64,000 bases of DNA, taken from positions 186,001 through 250,000 of the forward strand of contig MU858055.1 of NCBI GenBank assembly GCA_033297075.1, written 5' to 3'. Of the stretch, positions 22,959-34,640 are shown one piece after another. The notes under the pieces are model-generated. The model did no database searches. It saw nothing but the letters and a program-made list of their open reading frames with translations, and was not told where the DNA came from. Source of the stretch: Rhypophila decipiens (taxonomy: Eukaryota > Ascomycota > Sordariomycetes > Sordariales > Naviculisporaceae). A program made the position numbers and the translations under genes. The number at the start of each line of letters is the position of its first letter. Position 1 is the stretch's first letter.

Positions 22959-25679
22959 CTACTTGCCGCGTCCCGTCGCCGTAGCACCCTCTTGCTCCAA
23001 CTCCCCCCCTACATCCCAGTCCTCGGGAAGGGCATATGTCCGGTAGGCAGCGTTGTCGCGTCCCAGGAGGCAGACTCTACCAGCAATCTCACCCCGGGCA
23101 CTTGAGCTTTTCTGGACCTCCATTTGAATCGGGACAAAGGCTGTCATGTCCGAAAACCCCAGTGTGGTCCATATTCCGTCCTTGACAGCCGTAACAACGG
23201 TCGCGGAACTTGCTGTATAGGACAATTGGGATGATTGATAGTCTGCTCTGAGTAGGACGTATGCGGCAGGGCCTAGTTTCGTAGTATGGTTAGGACGAGT
23301 CATCGACCTGAATGGGGCAGAGTGGACGGCTAACCTTTCTGGCGAGAGAGTACAAGCAGGGACGTGTCGTCGAGGAATTTCATATCGACTATGGTGCCAC
23401 TATCTGGCAGACCTATATTGGTCACTGCCACAGAGGCATCGCCACTAATGCCATTGGTAATGGTTGCCGTAGCCCGAAAGATATTGACTGTTCGATCTTC
23501 GAGTTAGTCCTCATGTTCCTGACTCCCAGTTGAAAGGGTAACTTGCCTTTCTTCTTGTCACTCCCGGGTACAACTGCTGTAAATGTAACTATATCTGGGT
23601 GGTCCTGTAACGTTTGTCAGTTCCTGTAGCAGAGTCCAAATTGTCCCCAAGCAAAACTGACCTTGGTTGTTTTGGCACACACGTGAATATCGTGCTTCCA
23701 AATCTTCTCTCCGACGGATATCTCGGTTGCTTGCCCGAACCGGACACCCCGTCTCTCGGCCTCGGCAATACCACGGAAAACCGTGCTTGCCAAAGTCACC
23801 AGGTGGTCCACCAGGCAGGCGACATTTGGGAGCCCCTTGTTGTACCCAAGTCCGGCATCATGTTTCCGAATTTGCTCGTCAAGTAAATCCAGAAGGCCTG
23901 AGCCGGTCTCGGCTCCGATACCTATGCTTGGGGTGGGTTCGGCCTTCCAAAAATCATCGAAATACAAGGCCAGCGGACTGCTTATGAGGTATCGCTGGAT
24001 ATAGGTCATAACCTTGGCATGGTCCATCGTGACCTCTTTCTCGCTCAGTTCGTCACTGGTTGACGGCGAGACAAGTTTATCAATCTCCATCCGAAGCCAG
24101 ACTGAGAAGGCCGAGAAATAATCCAGCTCATCCATGACATTGGCCAAGATGTTGCGTGCAATGACGGTTAGGCATGACACCATGTCCATTAAGCCCCTAA
24201 TCTGGACCACGGTAAAACCAATCGTCTCGCGGGCCTCGTGGAATCGAGCAATGCCGAGCAACCGGCTGAGAATGACACCGCATCTTTCCAGAGCCGGAAG
24301 GAAGTTCTCATGAACAAGGGCTCGGAGATTTTGGAGTCCAGACACTACTGCCTTGTCCCAGCGCTTGTGTCCCTGCAAGACGTTAATTGGGTCCCCATCG
24401 ACTGCGAGGTCAAGGCTATGAACTCACTCTTTCTGTCAAGCTCTCGAGGAGCCATTCCTTCATCGGCGGGAACACATCACCAGTCGTGACCGTGTGACAC
24501 AGTGCCTGAACGATTGTTATTGGACCTCGCTCCATCTTTTGCAGATCCTCCTGGACGCCAAGGATGAAGCGATTTGGGAGTTCTCTCGAAGATTTGAACT
24601 CGCCAGCCATGTGGGATTGTGTCTGCTTCAAGTACCTCAGCAGGTTTTGGAGCGTCGTTGTTTTAGAGGCCAGCAAGGACAAGTTGATGGGAGAATCATG
24701 TATGAAGGTTAAATCCATAGGTAGGACATACAACTTCGCACTATCGTCCTGTGGACGAAGCAAAAGAGAGTGTGTGGAAATATCCGGATGGAAGCCGTGG
24801 CCACATAGGTGAAAAGACCCACGAGCTGGTGCCGTCATTCCTGCGGTGATTGGTGAAGGTCTGAAAGTCCCGATGATGAAGGAATCATAGATACTCAGAT
24901 GGATGCCTCCATCAGCGGTCCCTACAGTCATGACATGCACCGTGTTTGCATCCTCGGCTTTGCATGGGCGAAAGACAAAGTCCAGTGATGAAGTTGTAGA
25001 AAACACAAACATGTCGTCGCTGTGATCATCAGGTACGTCAGTTGCAGGCCCAATCATTCCTTGAGAGTCGACTGCTTACCCGGTGCCGCCAGATACGGGA
25101 AGAGGACTCAGCTTTGGGAGAGCCGTCTCAATTTCGATAAACTCGAGGTCGTGGGGAAGATCAAGCGTTTCTTGTGGTTCATCGACCAGAAGGCCCTGCG
25201 AAAGTAGTCGACTTGAGGGCAACAATGGCCCAGACCGCTTCCTGGTGGTATTTCGTGACCAAGCAATGAACTCAATCTTGGCTGGGCCGCCATCGCCAGC
25301 GCGGATGTGGTGCAGAGCCTTGCTGCTCTCGAGACCGAACAACCTCACGAAGCCATCGCTCCAACCTGCTGCCAAAAACTGTCCTACGTAGTTTGTCAGC
25401 CAGCCATGTACTTGACGTCTGGTATTCACTTTCATAGGAAAAAACACAGGAGGGAATACCATCTTCTTTCCACCGGATCGCCGAAACGGTTTGGTTACGC
25501 TCGGTATATTTGGACACCAGTTCATCCTTGGGACGCCAAACGTATAGCACATTGCCATCCCCAACGGTAGTCGTCAGTTCGATGACAGGATTGAGGGTGA
25601 GATGGTGGCCCGACACGGGTGGGTTAAAGGTGCCTTTGCTAACAAGACGCAGCTGTTGGGGACCGGCTTCAGTCGCCAT
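22959..25679 (-). CDS. APC4: Anaphase-promoting complex subunit 4 (APC4), 783 aa, seven exons
   Basis: Exons on the minus strand: 25679-25460, 25383-25080, 25019-24428, 24372-23662, 23604-23547, 23487-23335 and 23272-22959. All joins keep one frame. The N-terminal WD40-like part carries GQFLAAGWSDGFVRLFG. The middle holds the long helical Apc4 domain (about 370-600), including the VVQIRGLMDMVSCLTVIARN and LDYFSAFSVWLRMEIDKL segments. The C-terminus is beta-rich. APC4 is a scaffold in the platform of the anaphase-promoting complex, linking APC1 and APC5. The complex ubiquitinates securin and cyclin B. The fifth intron begins with GC rather than GT. Length is close to fission yeast Apc4. Confidence 0.92.
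23488..23546 (-). other. GC-AG intron in APC4
   Basis: The exon ends AAAG and the intron starts GCAAGT, an otherwise perfect donor with C for T. The 59-nt intron ends ACAG. Only this pair gives the in-frame reading DKKKVNIFRAT. GC-AG introns are a known minor U2-type class. Confidence 0.8.
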
Positions 25680-26490
25680 GGTTTTCAAGCTTTTGCCGTT
25701 GAAATAAATACCTAGAAAGAAGCCAAGTTCAATGAAAAACGTCCGCAGAATGCCGAAGCTTGGAAGGAGTTGGCTGGGTCCAAGTCGGGAATCATTAGAC
25801 AAGTGCGACCCATAAATTATAACTGATGTATTGTTTAGTTTGGCGATTGAAAGCACCTTGGATTATTTTCCTCCCTGCTTGCTCAACAATCCATGTCTGC
25901 TCGTTTGTGGGCTTGAGGAGGATGCTGCATCTATGCAAGCAGAGCCCGTTGTATTTTCAGGTACAGACTGGTATTGTCCAGGTGCCTGCCTCCAACTTGG
26001 AACTCGGGATTGAGGTTTGTTGATGTTGCTCAAAGTGCTACCGTTGGTTGGTGGGGCACTTCCCAGGGATTACCTGCCTGGAACCCTAACCCTGACTTCG
26101 AGATACTGTCATCCCTGATTCTCATTCCGACTTTATGTTTTGAACTCATAAAAGAACAGAGTAGGACAATACGATCACTATATACGTGGAAAGGACATCT
26201 GATGGCCCACACTCGTGGCAGCGGGCTTTTAAAAACGCGGCGGCTTTGCTACCCAACAACAACAACGCCCTTCATTTCTCGGGCGTAGAACGAGCACCTT
26301 GTCCACGTCACGTCCAGTAAAAGGCACGTTGAAAGAAGTAACCATTTCCGGAAAGAGGGAGTAATGCTCAATCCTCCCAAGTCTACGCTCAAGCACCTTT
26401 GATTTTCCATCCTTACCCAGATACGCAAATTAAACAAATCTGAGAGAGACCCCTAGGCACAAACCGTACAGTCTGACCGACAGAATGCAT
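25680..26490. other. 811-bp intergenic region, no gene seen
   Basis: Upstream region of APC4 and 3' flank of delta-COP. Short frames only. Nothing recognisable. Confidence 0.6.
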
Positions 26491-28257
26491 CTATTCGATC
26501 TGATAACCCTCGGCAACGGATTTTATCTCCTTGGAGAACGTAACTTCCTCGTTCATCTCGATCAGTGATACCGAGTTGACCTAAACAAGCAGTCAATACC
26601 AATTCGCTGTAGGGACTAGGATTTGAACTCACATCGACATCAATAAACGGCCTTGATTTGGAGAAGCGGACCTGCATGGGGAAGAACTCATTTTCGTCGT
26701 CGGCTTGCGCCTCAAACTCGAATGCTCCTGTGGGGTTCTCGTCGCTGACGGTTCCAATGCTCCATTCGAGGCTGTCGCCTGACACCTCATACGCCGCGTC
26801 AAAGCTCGAGACTGACGGTTCAGCAGAAGCATACGGTATGACGACGCTAACGTCCTTCAGTTCATCGCCGCCCGTCAGCTCGTACTCGATTGTCAACGAG
26901 CAATTGCCATCGGAGCCCCTGTTAACCCAGACGGTGAAGCTGATAGGCAAGGCGCTCGTGTCGTCCGCCTTGGGAGATGCCCGCCACCGTAGTACACCAA
27001 CTGAGTTGTTGACTGGAAAGCCCTTGGGCGTTTGAATAACCTTTGAGCTGTTGAAAATATTCTTGTCGACGTTGGGATGTGTGCGGAATTGAGCGCCATG
27101 TGATGGCGTGGCATCCAGGCTGAGCTTGATCTTGGTGAGTGACGGGTCCGAGACGCGCACCGTCAGGTCACCGCTGACAGACAGTGAATTCACGGTGCCT
27201 TCTCTCGACAGCTTGGCAGTGATAGCCTCATTCAGTGTTACATGGATCGCATCACGATCCAACGATGTGGACACCCGGGAGGCAGCGGCGGGCTCTGGTG
27301 CCGCCGCAACTGGTACCAAGGGGGCTGAGTCATCTACCTCGTGGCCCATTTCTCCCCTGACCCTCTCGAACATGTCCGTGGTCTTGGACTTCTTGCCCAG
27401 CTGCATACCCTTGCCCTTGGGCGCAGAGAATCTAGACATTGGTCAGTTTCCAACCTTGACTTGACAGAAGAGGAGCACGTACTTTGCCTTGTTCTTTTCT
27501 GCCTCATAGGTGTCGTATGACTCGGTAACCGCAGGCCGAACTGGGGGAGTATACGCGGGATATACGGGAGTACGTGGTACGCCGGGGCGCCCAGTTCTTG
27601 CCGACTCTTTGCGCTGCATCTCCAATTGCTTCGCCTTTCTCTTGCGCTCCTCGGTAGCCTCCAATTCCTTGTTCTGTAGACTGTATTAGGTATCGCCAAC
27701 CAGTAACAGGACCTCTCATCTTCACATACCCGAGCAATGATTTCTTGGATCCGTTCCTCGTGACTTTCCATCTCCAAAAAGGTCTTGATTTGACTTATCG
27801 TGAGGTTCTCACGGTAGCCAAGCGTGACGATCTCATCAAAGGCGCTGAGCAACTCGAAGGCATTCCGAAGGATCTCGCGCTCATCCAGAGTCTTGCAAGT
27901 ACTGCTCACCACTTGGGCAAAGAGATGGAGTGAGTCGATATCTTGGAGAATATTAGATTGCTTGTTTGTGATAAGGACCATGTATAGTTCGTCCAGTGGC
28001 TGGTAGACAAATCGAACATTATCCTGCTCGACCGTCGTGTGCTGTGTTCCAGAGTCGGCGGCTTTGGGGAAGGAGGCCAGCAGAGCTTCGATGCGCGACC
28101 GCTTCATATCGTGGAATGCTCGGGCGAGCACGGCTTTACCGCCGCGGGTACAGATGGAGGCAGCCAGGACAACCTAAGAGGTAGAGATTGGATTCTCAGA
28201 TTAGCGACTGCGTTTCCTCAGGTCAGAAATACCGTGAGAAGGACTAGACAATACCAT
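26491..28257 (-). CDS. RET2: Coatomer subunit delta (delta-COP, Ret2), 508 aa, five exons
   Basis: Exons on the minus strand: 28257-28255 (ATG only), 28173-27730, 27673-27483, 27431-26633 and 26580-26491. The joined protein starts MVVLAASICTRGGKAVLAR, the characteristic delta-COP N-terminus. A longin-type trunk domain covers about 1-140 and a charged linker with a Pro-rich patch about 140-240. The mu-homology domain runs from about 250 to the end (...FIDVDVNSVSLIEMNEEV). The last exon restores the normal C-terminus, whereas reading through the intron would give unrelated sequence. Delta-COP with beta-COP forms part of the F-COPI subcomplex for Golgi-to-ER retrieval. Length is normal for fungi. 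The gene is head to head with the acidic protein at 29142. Confidence 0.95.
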
Positions 28258-29141
28258 CTTGACAGAAAACAAGCGATTCGGACCTGAGCTCGGTTGGTTC
28301 GCGTGTTGTATATTTCGGGGTCTTGTGGTTGCTGGTCGGCGACGGCGAGAGCTTCACTAATTCGATGTCAATTCCGTGGCCTCGGTGGGAGTGAGCTTCC
28401 AGTCGCTGTTACCCTTCCGCCTACGGTACGGTTGATGTGGCCGTTCCAGGGGTTTGCCAGTCCGGGTAGTGGGGCTATCAGCTGGCAGAAGTGCCAAGGT
28501 CTCAAGGCTTCCTGCCCCTGTGAAAGACTGGAGTCAGACAAGTGGGGCTTTCATGATCGGCCCGTGCGCTAACCCGGAAAAGGAGGCCTAACCTCATAAC
28601 CAAAGTGCTGAGCTCTTCGCCTCTTTGAAGCTTTTCCCCCTTCGTCACGCCGGCATGAACTTCACGAAATCATTCACAGGCACCCGACAAAACGTTTTGT
28701 CACTTTTCCCACGCGACATTCACTGTTAATAACTTTCCCCTGCACTCCTGCCAGAACGTGCGCGATAGACCGATTCCAGATTTCAACCTGCGGCCCTTCT
28801 CTTTTGCACGTTTGATGCGATTCGTTTTACTCCCCCACCAGTCTCGAGTCATCATTTTCGTCACCTAGTCGTCTAGGAAACCTATATTTGCTTCCAACAC
28901 CCAAGTCCCCCGATTGCAGAGATTCAGCGCGTCAAACACTGCCCCCCAAAGCCATTCGACGCAACTGGCGTTTTGAGACAGCGGCTCATTTATTTCCTAT
29001 GTGCTGCCTGAATGACCATTGCGAGAACACGCCTTCCAGAGTCCATTTAATCTCCCGTCTCTCACCTCCATATTTTCTCCCAGTGCTTGTCCCCATAACA
29101 CCCCCAACTCCTACCGACCTTCAGTCCGAGCAATAAGCACC
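28258..29141. promoter_or_regulatory. Shared upstream region of delta-COP and the acidic protein gene
   Basis: 884 bp between divergent start codons. C/T-rich stretches just before 29142 look like a fungal leader. No coding region supported: the frame continuing upstream from 29142 to 29019 lacks an ATG there. Confidence 0.5.
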
Positions 29142-31802
29142 ATGTCACTCGACATGGAGCAAGCCGAGCCGCATGGCGACGTGGCTCAGTTCGACCCAGA
29201 GAGCTACCAGCTGGATCTTGATGCCGGTGTCGAAGCAAATGACATCGATATTCAACTCGAGACTTACGAAACCGAAGTCCAATACCAGATCTCACACACT
29301 GACCCAGACAGCGGTCTGATGAACCCGATTGATGATCTTGAGCTTGGGTTCGATGAGGAACCCGCCGGAGCCGACGAACCCCGTGAAGAGCAGGTTGATT
29401 TCAGCCACCACCAGGAAGCCAACACCAGCGTCGATGTCGAGCCAGAGTACGGCGACGAGATAGGTTACGATGAAGACGAGGACGGCGGTGATGGCGGTAC
29501 TACCGAAATAGCTCCGGGGCTCGATGTGTCGGCTCCTCAAACGGTGTCCGACGAATCTAATCTTGAGGGTGAGCCTCAGGAGACAATCCAAGAAGAGTTT
29601 GTCATCGAAGAATCCTACAACGACGCGGTGTTGCACGAAGATGACGCTGGTCAAGAAAACGGGCATGATATTTCAGTTCCGAATGGCAGCGCCTCGGAAG
29701 TTCAAGATATCGAGCAGTCCGCCGCGCTAGCGGCAGACAAGGAAGGCGAGCTCGTCTCTAGTAATACTGAACTGGAACAGATTGATGAGGCGTCTGGTGA
29801 TGCTTCCGAGCTTCCGAGCGTCGAGGTCCAATACGAAGGAACTCGTTATTCGTTGTTTGGATCCCAGGATGATGATCCCAACTCCTTTTTTCTCTCTGAG
29901 CCAAAGTATCTTGACCTTCCGCTGAACGAGTTCCTTATTTCTATTCGCCATGTCATAGAAGATGACTTATCAGACCATGATGAGCTCAGCATTCGCATTC
30001 CCTCACTTTCCCTTGAGTTTGGCGAACAATCAAAGGAATCATTCTTGCGTCGTCACAACTTCCGTGAAATTCACGATTGTTGGACCCGCTTGTTTCCTGA
30101 TGGCGGAGAAGAGCCCTCCCACATGGTCTTGCATCTAGTAGCATGCCCCGACCCTGAACATCGGTTCGCCCGCCTTCTTGCAGAAACAGGACTGCCCAGT
30201 GCACCAGTGCGTCTGGAGGGTCTTGCCAAGCTCTCGGAAGACCGCCGGGAGAATAGTTATGATGATGATACCAAGGATGGAGCATCCACGAGAGCTTACA
30301 CGGAAACTCAGGTCAGCAACTTTGAAGACAACTTTGAAGACAACTTCGAGGACGAATCAGCCTCAGTGAGCAAAGTCGATTCTGGAGAAGAGAGAAAGAT
30401 GGAAAGATCTGATTCCCACGAGGGTCTTGATGGAGAGGACGGTAGCCTCGAAGCCGCGACTGACGAGGAGCACCGTGTTCAGTTAAGCGAGCAGCTTGAA
30501 CTAGGAGTCGCGGACGAGCAGCTCTATTTCGACGAATACCACATGGCAGATGAGGGCGAGGACGGAGACGATATCGAGGATCACGAGTTTCCCGAGGCCA
30601 GTGATCATATGTCCCCGGGAATTGGTGAACCCCATGGGGATGACGACATCGTCGTAGATGTCGAGGTGTCTGCAACTGGCGAGACGGCGGTTTCTGTCGT
30701 TGGTACTGGCATTGAGACGGCGCCAGAATTTTATGGTAAATCACCCCAATTTTCTTTTCAAAGCAATCTTGTTTCCCACGACAAATGGAATATGGGAAGA
30801 GGAGGTTCGCTTTGGGACGAGATCGACTACTCCGATGATGAAGATGTTCAACTGCTCCCATCCGCGTCGATTATGCCGCACAAACCCGTCTCTGGTGGCC
30901 AAAGCCCGAGACTGCACGGCCCCGAAACTAGAGGTTGCCAGGATTCACTCATCGATAAATTCGATGAAGCGTTACTTATACACACTCCTACCTCTGGGTC
31001 AAAACGCAAGTTGGGGCCGGACACGGGTTTTGGCAGTCGACCGGTCAAAAAGACAAAAATCGATGCCCAAGTGGGAAATAACCCTTCATTCACCGCACAC
31101 TACGTCCAAACGCCGAAGAGAGTGATCGGTGTATGGCATGACCCCGTTAGCGACATTGCTTGTGATGAAGCGTTGTTCTCTACCCCTACACTTTTTTTCA
31201 CATCAGACTCCTCTTCAGGGACACGTTCTTTTCTCGACCTCGATAGTGAGTCGGAACATACTGACATTTTCATGGAAGAAGAGGAAATAAATGTCGAGCT
31301 GGGCGAGGATTTTAATATCGCGCCGCACGAACCTTCAACGGGACCAGATTCGCATCATGAGACCCAAGGACAGAACGACGAGTACCATGACGACGATAGC
31401 GCCGCCCCCGCAGATCAACAGGAATCAAATCACACAAGCGCCACCTCTACAGTCGATGGTGACGAGATAGATTACGAAGAAAACGCCGCTGATGAGGGCG
31501 GTTTTGCAATCGACACCGTCAACAATGAAGACCCCGATGTGGAGGCTGGGGATGGCGACGAGATAGATTGGAGAAATGACGAAGACGAAGAAGAGTCGAC
31601 TGCTCCCCAAACAGCCGAGTCGCCTTCGAGCGTCTCTGTAAAGAGAAGTAGAACTGATGATGCGGATAATCTCATCGATGAAGCCGGTATGAATGCATAT
31701 CCTCCTCCCTCTTTGTTTCAGCCAGAGCTAACAGCAACACAGACCACAAGCGTCGTCGGACTTGATCGATGGGTTCCCAATTTTCCATTATGCATTGCTT
31801 GA
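29142..31802 (+). CDS. Acidic nuclear-type protein, DUF2420-like region, 886 aa
   Basis: Single exon. I place the start at the ATG at 29142 (MSLDMEQAEP); the open frame upstream to 29019 begins with TTG. The protein is very rich in Asp and Glu. A more ordered segment at about 230-345 (RYSLFGSQDDDPNSFFL to FGEQSKESFLRRHNF) resembles the fungal DUF2420 family from memory, which I cannot verify. A basic cluster near 620-645 (SKRKLGP...PVKKTKID) looks like a bipartite nuclear signal. Four copies of a DEI-D/G-Y/W motif are spread along the chain. A FEDN tandem repeat is near 390. Function unknown. A histone-binding or chromatin role would be inference from acidity plus the motif. Confidence 0.8.
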   Translation: MSLDMEQAEPHGDVAQFDPESYQLDLDAGVEANDIDIQLETYETEVQYQISHTDPDSGLMNPIDDLELGFDEEPAGADEPREEQVDFSHHQEANTSVDVEPEYGDEIGYDEDEDGGDGGTTEIAPGLDVSAPQTVSDESNLEGEPQETIQEEFVIEESYNDAVLHEDDAGQENGHDISVPNGSASEVQDIEQSAALAADKEGELVSSNTELEQIDEASGDASELPSVEVQYEGTRYSLFGSQDDDPNSFFLSEPKYLDLPLNEFLISIRHVIEDDLSDHDELSIRIPSLSLEFGEQSKESFLRRHNFREIHDCWTRLFPDGGEEPSHMVLHLVACPDPEHRFARLLAETGLPSAPVRLEGLAKLSEDRRENSYDDDTKDGASTRAYTETQVSNFEDNFEDNFEDESASVSKVDSGEERKMERSDSHEGLDGEDGSLEAATDEEHRVQLSEQLELGVADEQLYFDEYHMADEGEDGDDIEDHEFPEASDHMSPGIGEPHGDDDIVVDVEVSATGETAVSVVGTGIETAPEFYGKSPQFSFQSNLVSHDKWNMGRGGSLWDEIDYSDDEDVQLLPSASIMPHKPVSGGQSPRLHGPETRGCQDSLIDKFDEALLIHTPTSGSKRKLGPDTGFGSRPVKKTKIDAQVGNNPSFTAHYVQTPKRVIGVWHDPVSDIACDEALFSTPTLFFTSDSSSGTRSFLDLDSESEHTDIFMEEEEINVELGEDFNIAPHEPSTGPDSHHETQGQNDEYHDDDSAAPADQQESNHTSATSTVDGDEIDYEENAADEGGFAIDTVNNEDPDVEAGDGDEIDWRNDEDEEESTAPQTAESPSSVSVKRSRTDDADNLIDEAGMNAYPPPSLFQPELTATQTTSVVGLDRWVPNFPLCIA

Positions 31803-34640
31803 TACACCCCCTTTCTCTTTATGGACCCTGGATGACTGTAGTCCAGCCAATCCGGTCCACCGCGAATTTCCTTGCGTTCTCAAAAGTCCCTTCTCGATTG
31901 ATCTAGCACGATACCCCGGGTTTTGATGGTGTGAATAAGGTAGGCTCATATAAATGATGACATGTCGATGAGGGGTGGAAGAAGTTGAAGGATGTTGGCA
32001 AGGCTGCGATTACCTGGTACCATAATCTTTACAGATTTGACGGCTCAACAACCCCGAATGGGCGAAGTTAAATGCAACTGCGGCTCCCGATTTTTTAGAA
32101 ACCGACTTTTCGACAACACCCGAGGATCACGACTAATCGGCACTTTAGCTGGAGGAAAGGTGGAAACAACACGCTGGCAGGTAGATCAATCGCTGTGGGA
32201 TGAGCTCTAAGCAACTGAGAACTGTTCGCGGTTCTGGCTGGCAGTCAGATGATCACCGAAGCTCGAGGACATACCCCTGAAACAAATGATGTACTGGTTG
32301 GTACGCCAGCTGAGGTCCATTTCTGGAACGCCTTGTGCGGATGATTTGGCCCTATGCTTGATTTCTCTTCGTTTTATTATTTTTCTTGTACAAATCTTAG
32401 CGGGCAGGGACGGAGTTATTGCGCGTGAAAAAAGGGAATACAAAGGTTCCGTTGCTTGTACTTATACCTGGCTTACTGGAAAAGGCGGTGTTCAACGATA
32501 GATGGAAGCAAGGGACAACGACAACCGTGTTCTGCTGGAAGGCGGTCTTCTGCTCTTGTTTATTCTCGCTTTTTGAGATACGGTCCCCCTTGTTTTTCTT
32601 TTGGATTCCCGTCCACCTTGCCCTTTATACTTTTTATTTTTCGACCTGATAACATTTTGCTGATAATATAGGCGTTCTTCTTAATTTGATTAACATGGAG
32701 TGCTGGCTGAACATCCCGTTGTCTTGATCGCGCTGTGCCCTCATAATGATAACGAGATGTGTTCTTCTGAGGACTAAGAATACGGGTATCCATACTGATT
32801 ACGCAACTCTTCCACTCGTGCGCTTAGATGTTGTATTGTAAGGGGCCAACTTTTGCTTGTACGTACCGGCAATGTTTCAAAGGGATACGAGTTTCCACCA
32901 TTCAAGCATTCGATGACAAACATGTGGGGTTTGTTTCTGTTGTTTCTTCTCCATGTTTCTTGAATGATAACAATACCATACCTCCACCGTACTATACCGG
33001 ATGCCTGGCTACAACTTGTTGATTCTCCCTGTCAGTTGTTTGATATAGCGTTTGTGCTCAGTGGGAAAAATGATGATGGAATCTGTTTTGTGGGCTGCCG
33101 AGGATATTTGTAGGAGGCGCATTCATCAGTGGGAAGTTGGAACCGAGCCATCGAGCCAAGCATCCTCCGAACGAGATCGATACCTTGCTGTCAGGGCGCA
33201 AAGCCGCCGCCACCGCCCGCCTCTGACTTTCATAGTTGATACGGAGTATCCGTAGAAAACGTGCAATCATCAACAAGTACGAAGTTGTGAGTTGCCGGTT
33301 TCGCTGCTGTGTTTACTTCAGGCTCATTCAAGCTACAGAATATCATTGTCATCCGAACTGAGACTTTATGCTGTGTTTTCGGACGGAAGACAATGGTATT
33401 GCTCAGATGCGGCTTTGGTCTGACAGTGCACTACGAGATCAGATCTCAGTTGTGCGCTTCATGAACAACTTGGGACGGAAATTTGTACTCCCATATTATC
33501 CACATCATCTATCCTCAGGTGACAGCACCGCAGCTGACCAAGGGCTAGAAAATTGGGAGGGAGCATTCTGCTGTGACCAGCACGTGAAAGATTTCGTGAA
33601 CTTGGCTGATGACCTAATCCTTGGCTGGAATGGTTTACCGTTTCCTTTGCCCCCCCGGCTTTTCTTATTCAGGGGTGGCTGCACATCTGTGACAGGGGGG
33701 ATAATGAGAACAAGGGTGGCCAGGGGAAATCGGCTTTGGGGTTGAGGGTCTTGAAACAACCACTGGATCTCCAAGGTTTTGATTTTTCTTCGAGGTGCTT
33801 GTCTGTCACGTTTCTTCTCTGCGCTTAGCCCGGCCTCAAGATTTGCGTGTGCAGGGGGTCATCTTGAAGTGATCTCTAATCCGTATACCCGTGCACACTG
33901 ACTGGAGATTGAATTGAATCCTTTTCTTTGCTGAAGGAAGTACTCGCCTGAATACAGTTACGGAGCACAGTGGCTGTGCCGATACGTCAATACAAGTACA
34001 GTACGCGGGTACCCGGGCTACGGGCTGGATGCACAGGACACTTCAGCTGTCTGCACGTATCAGAGAGCGCTACGGCTAGAACAGACAAACCTAAGAAAAA
34101 GTGGCAGGGAGCCAGCCATTTGGGGACTCAACCTTCAACAACACCACGTACCACACTCGATTTGAACACCTGCCACTACCCACCCACCAGCAAACGACTC
34201 CGGTAAACGACGACAGCTGCAATTCACGACCAACCCAAGACGAACGAGAGGAAATTCGCCAACAGAACTGCATAACTGAATCGATTGCGCGGAACAAGAT
34301 TGTCATATTTCGATTCAACAGCACCAAAGGAACCCGAGGATTAATAATTTAATACCGAGCAGGTACACTTTCACTCGACGCCGCTTCAAGGGTCCCACAC
34401 CACAAACCACTTGATCAACCCACCCTATCGGACGACGACAAAGATAGCGCGGATGCTTCGTTGACGACGAGCCGAGGAACCTCTCTCTCCCTCTCCTCGT
34501 TCACTTTTTTCTCTTTTACCCTCTCTTGTCGAATACTCGCCAGGCGCGAGCCTTGTTTGGGATTCTCGATATCCGCCGATCGTTCTTATCCGAAAGATTA
34601 GGGCAGCGCATACTGTGCTGCCGTCGCACTCGCTTTCACC
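31803..34640. other. 2.8-kb intergenic region, no gene seen
   Basis: Between two plus-strand genes. Open frames are up to 125 codons (33368-33745) with no family signature or plausible spliced partner. It contains a 15-nt interrupted palindrome, TACGGA-GTA-TCCGTA, at 33240-33254. The last ~300 bp is C/T-rich (34480-34530) and probably the leader of the NIPA-type gene. Confidence 0.55.

Noticed and set aside
26453..26632. Delta-COP C-terminus read straight through to 26453
   Set aside because: The read-through sequence is unrelated to delta-COP. A GTGAGT...TTTAG intron (26632-26581) restores the expected ending at 26491.
33368..33745. 125-codon plus-strand frame between the acidic protein and the NIPA-type gene
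   Set aside because: No recognisable domain and no plausible upstream or downstream exon.
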